A stretch of DNA of 14,210 nucleotides from Candidatus Pacearchaeota archaeon (GTDB lineage: Archaea > Nanobdellota > Nanobdellia > Pacearchaeales > GW2011-AR1): positions 1-14,210 of the forward strand of contig JAGLLG010000005.1 of assembly GCA_023140635.1 (NCBI GenBank), given 5' to 3'. The notes below the pieces were generated by a model, which saw only the letters and a list, made by a program, of their open reading frames with translations, was not told the DNA's origin and did not search any database. Of the stretch, positions 6,902 through 12,154 are shown one piece after another (the stretch's first letter is position 1; each line of letters begins with the position of its first letter). Both the position numbers and the translations under genes were made by a program.

Positions 6902-7167
6902 TAATGTAGGTCCGACAAGTTGCTCAAATCCCCCGTCGAGAGGTGGTTGATTATCCTCAGTTCTGCGACCCTTTAAGCACCTAGACCTTAACTTAGGGCT
7001 GCTTCGTTCCCGACCTGACCCGGTTCATCAAGGCAAGATCAAAAAGGACAAAACCTCAACGTCAAATCAATAACGTCGACGGCTTCATCTCACGCCTTGC
7101 CTTGCAGTCCGCCATGAAGCCCATTTGCGAATAGCGAGGGGCTAGCTCGCCGACCTGACCTACATTA
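6902..7167 (-). ncRNA. SRP RNA (7S RNA)
   Basis: On the minus strand the helix 8 signature of the SRP54 binding site lies at 6997-7020 (GGTCAGGTC, then GGGAAC, then GAAGCAGCC). Compared with the common form, the base pair closing the GGAA loop is G-C instead of C-G, a compensated change that argues for a functional RNA. The two ends are perfectly complementary over 11 bp (7157-7167 with 6902-6912), as expected of archaeal helix 1. The 5' Alu-like region includes a hairpin GCGAG-(7 nt)-CTCGC at 7134-7150. The length, about 266 nt, is slightly shorter than typical archaeal 7S RNA (about 300 nt). It is the scaffold of SRP, which targets the many signal-peptide proteins encoded nearby. I could not identify helix 6 with confidence. 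Confidence 0.93.
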
Positions 7168-7182
7168 GTTAAGGGTGGTGGT

Positions 7183-7192
7183 GATTTATAAG
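7183..7192 (-). promoter_or_regulatory. TATA box for SRP RNA
   Basis: The minus-strand sequence cttataaatc is centred about 21-24 bp before the predicted RNA 5' end (about 7165). It lies in the short gap after the methyltransferase stop codon. Confidence 0.6.
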
Positions 7193-7210
7193 GGTTACGT
7201 TGTGCGAAAA

Positions 7211-7942
7211 TTATTTCTTTTTTGTGGTCATTGCAATAAAGGGAGTTTTATTGTCAAAGAATTTATTCCAGTATTCTAAAGGTTTTGTTGTAGCCGGATT
7301 TAATGAAATTTTCTCCCATTTAAAATCAGAAAAACCAGCCTTTTCAAAAGCTTCCTCGTAAATTTCGGGATTTAAGTAAAAATTAATTATTGGATTATCC
7401 ATTCCACCTAATAAATAAATTACTTCACTTCCATTAATTGCACCATTCATCCTTTTTTCAAAACCATATTTCGAATAGTCTGCTTTTCCGTCGAAGACTT
7501 CAAAAGGGTTATTATTAAATCCGACAAATTTTCCTCCTTTTTTTAAATGTGAAGCAATAGCTTCACAATATTCAATTGTCTCCTCGAGATTTTTTGGATA
7601 ACTTAGAACATAAGAACCGATAACCGCATCCATGTCTTCAGAACCCTTAAAATTCTGGATAAGACTATGGCGGTATTTAATTTTGTTATTGTAATTCTCA
7701 TTTTTCTTATTTGCTAGTTCGATAAAATCTTTTGCACCATCAACTCCTAAAACGAAAGAAGCACCGCGGTCAATTAGCTCCCTTGAATAAATTCCTTCCC
7801 CGCATCCAGCATCGAGGATTCTCATTCCTTTTGGATTACCTAATAAGTGAAAGATAGTATATTTTTCTACATCGGTTCTAAATGGAAAACTTTTTGTGTC
7901 CGCGTATTCCTTTGCACCGTAATCAATTTTTCCACTTTCCAT
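7211..7942 (-). CDS. class I SAM-dependent methyltransferase
   Basis: The product has 243 residues with a Rossmann methyltransferase core. Motif I is LDAGCGEG (residues 43-50), the acidic end of beta 2 is VLGVDGAKDF, motif IV is MDAVIGSYVLSY, and post-motif segment HLKKGGKFVGFNNNPF follows. It resembles the Methyltransf_11/25 group. The substrate cannot be told from sequence; small molecules, quinone-like compounds and lipids are all handled by such enzymes. It has no membrane segment or signal peptide. The start ATG 7942 has only a weak TATA candidate (atttaaaatt, about 7966-7975). The gene stands alone between SRP RNA and a divergent patatin gene. Fold assignment is firm; the function in detail is open. 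Confidence 0.85.
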   Translation of the reverse strand: MESGKIDYGAKEYADTKSFPFRTDVEKYTIFHLLGNPKGMRILDAGCGEGIYSRELIDRGASFVLGVDGAKDFIELANKKNENYNNKIKYRHSLIQNFKGSEDMDAVIGSYVLSYPKNLEETIEYCEAIASHLKKGGKFVGFNNNPFEVFDGKADYSKYGFEKRMNGAINGSEVIYLLGGMDNPIINFYLNPEIYEEAFEKAGFSDFKWEKISLNPATTKPLEYWNKFFDNKTPFIAMTTKKK

Positions 7943-8131
7943 ATTAACTATATAATCAATAAACTAATTTTAAATATTTATGTCTTTCAAGATAGATGTG
8001 TTGTTTTAAAATCATTTTATGAAGGGATTAGAGTGTTGAAAGAATTGAATATTTTATTGTCTTGTAATCTTAAGCGTGTTTCGAGGATATTGAATAAGAA
8101 ACTTTAAAACATTCATTCTTTTATATAATCT

Positions 8132-8923
8132 ATGGGTTTTATAAAAAAGAGGGATTTAGCACTAGCTTTATCTGGTGGAAGTGTAAGGGGTTTAGCTCAC
8201 ATAGGATTTTTAGAAGTTCTTGAGGAGAATAATATAAAAGTAGATTATATCGTCGGGACAAGTATGGGTGCTCTTGTTGGAGGAATATATGCTGTAGGGA
8301 AATTAAAAGAATTCAAGAAAAAGATACTTAAACTTTCAAAAAATAAAATTATGTCTCTTCTCTTGTCTGATAAGATTAAGAAAGGTAATACTGATACAAA
8401 AGAAATCGAAAAATTTATTAAAAAATTTATTGAGAATAAAAAAATAGAAAATCTTAATATCGGATTTACTGCAGTTGCAACTGATTTGAAGACGGGAAAG
8501 GAAGCTTATTTGGAAGAAGGCAGTTTGCTTAGGAGTATTAGTGCTAGTATTTCAATACCAGGGATTTTTCAGCCAGTTAAAATGAGGGGTATGCTACTAG
8601 TTGATGGGGGAGTTATAGATCCTTTACCTGAAGAATATGCAAAAAGAAAAGCAAGAAAGGTTATCTCTGTAAATGCGTTACCTACGAAAATAAATTACAA
8701 GCAAGGTGGAGGGACTTTTGATATCCTTTCTGAAGTTGCAGGTATTATGATAAATGAGATAATTGGGCAAAGGAATGGGAAAGAAAAAGATAGGTTATTC
8801 GTTCAAATTAAAACAAAAAATATAGATTCATTTGATTTCAAAAGCGTTTCAAAAGTGATAGCATTTGGAAGAAGGGCGGCGAAGAAATCTTTAAGGAAGA
8901 TAAAAAGATTTGCTGGTTCTTAG
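8132..8923 (+). CDS. patatin-like phospholipase/esterase
   Basis: The product has 263 residues and is a complete patatin domain of the bacterial RssA-like type. The glycine-rich oxyanion motif is GGSVRG (residues 15-20), the nucleophile motif GTSMG carries Ser44, and the catalytic Asp158 lies in VDGG. The whole Ser-Asp dyad is present, so it should be active as an acyl hydrolase on lipids or acyl esters. It has no signal peptide, so it acts in the cytoplasm or at the inner membrane face. The C-terminus is basic (KSLRKIKRF), which could favour membrane association. ATG 8132 is about 26 bp after a TATA-like actttaaaac at 8101-8110. The gene runs towards the tRNA-Ser gene, with the repeat array in between. 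Confidence 0.88.
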   Translation: MGFIKKRDLALALSGGSVRGLAHIGFLEVLEENNIKVDYIVGTSMGALVGGIYAVGKLKEFKKKILKLSKNKIMSLLLSDKIKKGNTDTKEIEKFIKKFIENKKIENLNIGFTAVATDLKTGKEAYLEEGSLLRSISASISIPGIFQPVKMRGMLLVDGGVIDPLPEEYAKRKARKVISVNALPTKINYKQGGGTFDILSEVAGIMINEIIGQRNGKEKDRLFVQIKTKNIDSFDFKSVSKVIAFGRRAAKKSLRKIKRFAGS

Positions 8924-8941
8924 TAGCTGAATATAGAATAC

Positions 8942-8953
8942 ACGCTCACACCC
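8942..8953 (+). repeat. tRNA-Ser 3'-end repeat, copy 1 (partial)
   Basis: The 12 bases acgctcacaccc match the complement of the tRNA-Ser 3' end plus adjoining trailer. It is the most distant and shortest of three copies, 102 bp from copy 2. A small hairpin (TTTGC-5 nt-GCAAA, 8962-8976) follows. Confidence 0.6.
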
Positions 8954-9042
8954 TCTCGCACTTTGCATTTCGCAAAAAGATTTATCTGGATTTTGTTTTT
9001 GCTCAAAGCGAAGATGCTCAAATCGAACTGTTCGATTCCAAA

Positions 9043-9061
9043 TACGCTCACACCCGGAATC
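9043..9061 (+). repeat. tRNA-Ser 3'-end repeat, copy 2
   Basis: The 19 bases tacgctcacacccggaatc are identical to 9151-9169, which hold the real tRNA-Ser 3' acceptor strand and part of its T arm with trailer. Copies 2 and 3 are 108 bp apart. The copy lacks the rest of a tRNA, so it is a fragment and not a second gene. Perfect inverted repeats lie close by: AATCGAA-CTG-TTCGATT at 9021-9037 and CGGGGTATACCCCG at 9130-9143. Confidence 0.75.
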
Positions 9062-9152
9062 TACTCAAACTTCACTCTAAAATTTTGCAGGGTACATTTT
9101 TTGTGCAAAATTCGAGTAAAGATTTTCGCCGGGGTATACCCCGCTTCGATTA

Positions 9153-9233
9153 CGCTCACACCCGGAATCGAACCGGGGTACCCCGAAGGGTCCGCCTTAG
9201 CAGAGCGGTGCAATACCATTATGCGATGTGAGC
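9153..9233 (-). tRNA. tRNA-Ser (anticodon GCU)
   Basis: The minus strand folds as a type II tRNA of 81 nt. The acceptor stem is GCTCACA/TGTGAGC with discriminator G. The D arm contains AATGG. The anticodon stem is CCGCT/GGCGG with loop CTGCTAA, giving anticodon GCU for AGC/AGU codons. A long variable arm (ACCC-TTC-GGGGT) and a perfect T arm (CCCGG-TTCGATT-CCGGG) follow. The long variable arm and G73 are serine identity features. CCA is not encoded. No intron is visible. A TATA-like box lies upstream at 9257-9266. Confidence 0.95.
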
Positions 9234-9256
9234 ATAAAATAGTCTGGAAACTTTCG

Positions 9257-9266
9257 TTTTTAAAAC
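9257..9266 (-). promoter_or_regulatory. TATA-like box for tRNA-Ser
   Basis: The minus-strand sequence gttttaaaaa is centred about 28 bp before the tRNA 5' end, consistent with a start within a few bases of the mature tRNA. Confidence 0.45.
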
Positions 9267-9329
9267 TAATGAATTCTTCTATCCTTTCTTAATATTATCT
9301 CGTGTAGTCCCTAAAAGAGGGTTGGAAAA

Positions 9330-9340
9330 CTTTATAATCT
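9330..9340 (+). promoter_or_regulatory. TATA box for the triple-hairpin RNA
   Basis: The sequence ctttataatct, preceded by a purine-rich stretch (ggaaaa) at the BRE position, predicts a transcription start near 9360. That is exactly where the first hairpin begins. Confidence 0.5.
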
Positions 9341-9359
9341 TTGAATGCTTTTATTAATT

Positions 9360-9441
9360 GTTCAACTTCGGTTGGGCCACTTGGCTTCGGTTAAGTGTTG
9401 GAGACTAGCTAGCTTCGGTTGTCTAGTCTCCTCTTTTTTTT
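9360..9441 (+). ncRNA. Predicted small RNA of three tandem cUUCGg hairpins
   Basis: Three consecutive stem-loops each have a UUCG tetraloop closed by a C-G pair. Hairpin 1 is 9360-9366 with 9371-9377 (7 bp). Hairpin 2 is 9378-9385 with 9390-9397 (8 bp). Hairpin 3 is 9400-9413 with 9418-9431 (9 bp, one mismatch, 4 bp). A T8 run (9434-9441) follows and a TATA box precedes at the correct distance. UUCG is an exceptionally stable loop only on this strand, so + strand transcription is favoured. There is no coding potential in the segment. It could be a standalone RNA or part of a terminator or insulator before the PC4-like gene. I recognise no known RNA family. It lies in the 248-bp gap between the divergent tRNA-Ser and the PC4-like gene. 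Confidence 0.6.
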
Positions 9442-9451
9442 GAATATAAAT

Positions 9452-9461
9452 ATTTATAAAG
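9452..9461 (+). promoter_or_regulatory. TATA box for the PC4-like gene
   Basis: The sequence atttataaag is centred about 26 bp before ATG 9482, giving a leaderless transcript separate from the small RNA that ends at 9441. It rules against the longer ORF start at 9419. Confidence 0.65.
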
Positions 9462-9481
9462 AACTCGTGATAATTTATATT

Positions 9482-9781
9482 ATGGAAAAAGATATTGGTA
9501 AAATTTCAAAAGGGGAGTACCAAGGGACTGTTACAGATATTGTCGTAGGAATTAAGGAATACAATGGAAGGGTTGGAATAGATATTAGGGAATTTACTCA
9601 AAGTGAGTCTTATACCGGACCTACAAAAAAAGGTTTAAGAATTCCAGCAGATAAATTTGATGAATTTAAGACAATAATTAATTCTATAAATCCTGAAGAT
9701 CTTAAAGTCGAGTCAGCACAAAAGGATTTATCAGAATCTCCAGATGAAGATTCTGGAATTGATGAAAGCGGCTTAATGTAA
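9482..9781 (+). CDS. PC4/YdbC-like ssDNA-binding protein
   Basis: The product has 99 residues. The N-terminal part (about 1-70) reads like a PC4/p15 (YdbC-type) domain: a first beta segment, then GRVGIDIREFTQ (residues 29-40), a short loop, and the KKGLRIPADKFDEFKTII stretch (about 49-66), which matches the KKGISLxxExWxxL pattern before the dimerising helix of PC4. The C-terminus is an acidic Ser/Asp/Glu tail (about 77-99). Family members bind single-stranded DNA and act in transcription or repair, usually as dimers; that role here is by homology. The frame extends to ATG 9419, but that would cross the small-RNA terminator and the TATA box, so ATG 9482 is used. It lies 97 bp before the ACD alpha gene, which has its own promoter. 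Confidence 0.7.
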   Translation: MEKDIGKISKGEYQGTVTDIVVGIKEYNGRVGIDIREFTQSESYTGPTKKGLRIPADKFDEFKTIINSINPEDLKVESAQKDLSESPDEDSGIDESGLM

Positions 9782-9791
9782 GAACTAAATA

Positions 9792-9843
9792 CGACTAAGT
9801 CGATTAATTCAAGAGAGGCTACTTGTAGGGAACTGTTAGTTCC
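9792..9843 (+). promoter_or_regulatory. Two small palindromes before the ACD alpha promoter
   Basis: CGACT-A-AGTCG (9792-9802) is a compact odd palindrome of operator type. GGAACT-GTT-AGTTCC (9829-9843) is a perfect 6-bp hairpin just upstream of the TATA box at 9850-9859. They could be a 3' structure of the PC4-like mRNA or repressor sites for the ACD gene. Nothing in the sequence decides between these. Confidence 0.3.
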
Positions 9844-9849
9844 GTCAAA

Positions 9850-9859
9850 TTTATATATT
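9850..9859 (+). promoter_or_regulatory. TATA box for the ACD alpha gene
   Basis: The sequence tttatatatt is centred about 25 bp before ATG 9879, the spacing for a leaderless mRNA. Confidence 0.6.
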
Positions 9860-9878
9860 CTAAGAATCATTTAACAAT

Positions 9879-11180
9879 ATGGGTGATGTTAGTGTGTTCT
9901 TTGATGCAAAGACTTATGCGGTGATCGGAGCTTCTCGTGATAGGAATAAAGTTGGTTATGCAGTTTTCAAAAACTTATTGCAGTCGGGCAAAAAGGTTTT
10001 TCCGGTGAATCCTAAGGCAAAAGAAATTCTCGGGTACAGATCTTATGAAGATCTTTTAGAAATTCCTTATGATATTGATTGTATAGTTATTGCTATTCCT
10101 GCAAAATCTGTTCCTTTGATCTTGAAGCAAGCCGAAAAAAGAAAAGTTAAGGCAGCAGTAATTTTGAGTGCTGGTTTTTCGGAGGTTGGGAATAAAGATC
10201 TGGAAGAAAGAATCCTTAGAATTGCAAATGAAGCTAATATTCAGCTCTTGGGACCAAATGCTTATGGTTTTATTGATCCTATGCAAAAACTTAATACGAC
10301 TTATTTTGAGGGTACTCCTAAACAAGGGGAAGTAGCATTTATTTCTCAATCAGGAGCAATCGGTTCGGCTATTTTAGATAAGGTAAGAAAACTTTCTGGT
10401 TTCGTTTCTATTGGAGATTCTGCACAGTTAGATTTCAGCGACTTTATTGAGTATTATTCTAATGATAAAAACACAAAAGTCATAACTCTTTATCTTGAAT
10501 CGTTGAAGGAAGGAAAAGGGCAGAGGTTTATTGAGGTCTGTAAAAGATGTAAAAAGCCAATCATTGCTTTGAAAGCTGGTAAGTCTGAAGAAGGGCAACG
10601 AGCAGCCAAATCTCATACGGCAGCACTTGCTTCGGAACAAGGAGTTTATTCTGGAATTTTGAAGCAGGCAGGTGTTATTGAAGTTGATTCAGTAAAGCAA
10701 CTTTTTAACGTTGCTAAAGTTTTTGAGAAATATCCTAAGTTGGGAAATAGGATCGCTATAGTTACAAACGCTGGAGGACTCGGGGTTTTAACAACTGATT
10801 CTTGTGAAGCAAATAAAATTAAAGTTTTGAAACTTTCTAAGCAGGTAATTGAAAAATTGAATAAGATTTTGCCTTCGAATTGGAGTCATAATAATCCCAT
10901 TGATTTAATAGGGGATGCTCTTGCTGGAGATTATGAAAAAACATTGTCGATTCTTGAGAAAGAAAATTTTGATTTTTTCTTTGTTCTTCTAACTCCTCAG
11001 CGAATGACTGAAGCTTTAGGAACTGCGGAAATTCTTTTTAAAATGAAAAAGCCCGTTGTTGCGTGTTTCCTGGGAGGGAGACAGGTTAGGGAGGCTAGGG
11101 AGTTTATGGATATGGCTGGAATTTTGAATTTTTATGATGTTGAAGAAATGTGTGAAGCGGTTGGGAAGATTGTTAGGTAG
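9879..11180 (+). CDS. acdA: acetate/acyl-CoA ligase (ADP-forming), alpha subunit
   Basis: The product has 433 residues, close to other ACD alpha subunits (about 450-460). Domain 1 (about 5-100) is a CoA-binding Rossmann fold with VIGASR (15-20) and FPVNP. Domain 2 (about 120-270) is succinyl-CoA-ligase-like, with LLGPNAYG (123-130), ISQSGAIGSAILD (155-167) and the phosphorylatable histidine in SHTAALA (His246). Domain 3 (about 285-433) has VTNAGGLGVLTTD. Together with the ATP-grasp beta subunit it makes acid, CoA and ATP from acyl-CoA, ADP and phosphate, the energy-conserving step in fermenting archaea. The substrate (acetyl- or other acyl-CoA) cannot be told. The beta gene is not adjacent in the same direction; it ends at 13798 on the opposite strand, beyond two surface-protein genes. 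Confidence 0.9.
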   Translation: MGDVSVFFDAKTYAVIGASRDRNKVGYAVFKNLLQSGKKVFPVNPKAKEILGYRSYEDLLEIPYDIDCIVIAIPAKSVPLILKQAEKRKVKAAVILSAGFSEVGNKDLEERILRIANEANIQLLGPNAYGFIDPMQKLNTTYFEGTPKQGEVAFISQSGAIGSAILDKVRKLSGFVSIGDSAQLDFSDFIEYYSNDKNTKVITLYLESLKEGKGQRFIEVCKRCKKPIIALKAGKSEEGQRAAKSHTAALASEQGVYSGILKQAGVIEVDSVKQLFNVAKVFEKYPKLGNRIAIVTNAGGLGVLTTDSCEANKIKVLKLSKQVIEKLNKILPSNWSHNNPIDLIGDALAGDYEKTLSILEKENFDFFFVLLTPQRMTEALGTAEILFKMKKPVVACFLGGRQVREAREFMDMAGILNFYDVEEMCEAVGKIVR

Positions 11181-11188
11181 GATTTCGT

Positions 11189-12142
11189 CTAAGTTCTCTT
11201 CCTCCGTCTGACACTAAAAACAATAATCAAAACAAAACCCAACCCCAAAACAATCCATAACCAAAAATAATCAGATTCCTCGACGATAACATTCTCTACC
11301 CTTTTTTGCTCTTCTTCTTCTACAATCTCCTCAGAAGGAATTTTCTCATCAATCACTTTAACAACTAAATCAGCTTTCTTCCAATAAGAAAATCCGCTTA
11401 TACTTTTTAAGAAAACTTCCAAATCATAAAACCTGTTGCTGTCCAAATCTAACTTCTTAGTTTCGCTAACACCCAAATCAAAAGTTTGTGGCTCATTCGA
11501 AATTGTAATCGTAACTATTTTATCTCCTACATTATCCACTTTTAATTCGTGGGATTTATTATTTACATTAAATTTCATCTTCCAATTTTTCCCCAAACTT
11601 TTTTCATAACCTTTTTCTAGCTGTTCCTGAGTTAACCTATAGGTTGGATAACTGCTACCCGATGAGGATTCTTCCGTTGTTTCCGTAGTCGTCGGCATCG
11701 CACCAAACTCAACCTCAAACAATGCAGAACTTCCGGTATAATCAAAACTGACATGACCTGTCGAATTGCTCGTCAAACCAGTCCATGCAACATTATTTTT
11801 TGTAACTAATACAGAAACCCCCGAACTAAAATTACTGATTATGTAACTAACCGTCGCTGATGAGTTCGATTTTGTCTCGTTGAATTTTTTGTAGTTGTCT
11901 GTAAAATTGAAGATTGTGATGTTCACATTTCCGACGGAAGAATTGACTGAGATTGTGTTGTTGTCTAATTTTAGGTAAGTTGGGTGGACCTCGATGCTGT
12001 TGAAGGTTAGGTTGTTGCCGAGGGTGAATGTTGTGTTCGTCGCTGATGGTTTGAATTGTGTGTTTTCTTGGACGGTGATTGCAGAGGTTAGGTTGAGGAG
12101 GAAGAGGACGGAGAAAAGGAGGAGGATTAGTTTGTGTTTCAT
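11189..12142 (-). CDS. secreted, C-terminally anchored surface protein
   Basis: The product has 317 residues. It has a signal peptide (MKHKLILLLFSVLFLLNLTSA), then a Asn/Thr/Ser-rich beta-type ectodomain with many N-x-S/T sites (NATFTL-like and NNTIS, NSSV, NITI, NSTG), a linker of Thr/Ser/Glu near residues 150-165, and a second domain. A Glu-rich stretch (EEIVEEEEQKR) precedes the single transmembrane helix (about 292-309), which ends in RRRKRT. The layout is that of a cell-wall or adhesin-type protein with a membrane anchor. It has no named family that I recognise. Its 3' end lies only 8 bp from the convergent ACD alpha gene. Its promoter would overlap the end of the beta-helix gene (TATA-like ttatactaaaa, about 12155-12166), so the two may also be co-transcribed. 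Confidence 0.6.
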   Translation of the reverse strand: MKHKLILLLFSVLFLLNLTSAITVQENTQFKPSATNTTFTLGNNLTFNSIEVHPTYLKLDNNTISVNSSVGNVNITIFNFTDNYKKFNETKSNSSATVSYIISNFSSGVSVLVTKNNVAWTGLTSNSTGHVSFDYTGSSALFEVEFGAMPTTTETTEESSSGSSYPTYRLTQEQLEKGYEKSLGKNWKMKFNVNNKSHELKVDNVGDKIVTITISNEPQTFDLGVSETKKLDLDSNRFYDLEVFLKSISGFSYWKKADLVVKVIDEKIPSEEIVEEEEQKRVENVIVEESDYFWLWIVLGLGFVLIIVFSVRRRKRT

Positions 12143-12154
12143 TTTAATACTATT

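Noticed and set aside
7847..8107. 86-residue + strand ORF between the methyltransferase and patatin genes
   Set aside because: Most of it lies antisense to the methyltransferase start, the remainder (about 8000-8107) has low-complexity coding character, and it has no promoter or SD. I see nothing convincing in the 7943-8131 gap apart from weak promoters.
9043..9061. Second tRNA gene
   Set aside because: Only the 3' acceptor strand and part of the T arm are present; no anticodon arm or 5' acceptor strand can be found nearby.
8942..9169. Possible CRISPR array (three spaced short repeats)
   Set aside because: Repeats are 12-19 bp, only three in number, one truncated, spaced over 100 bp apart, and derived from the adjacent tRNA. 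No cas genes are present.
8963..9292. 109-residue + strand ORF across the tRNA-Ser gene and repeat array
   Set aside because: It reads through the complement of the tRNA and through hairpin repeats. It is open by chance.
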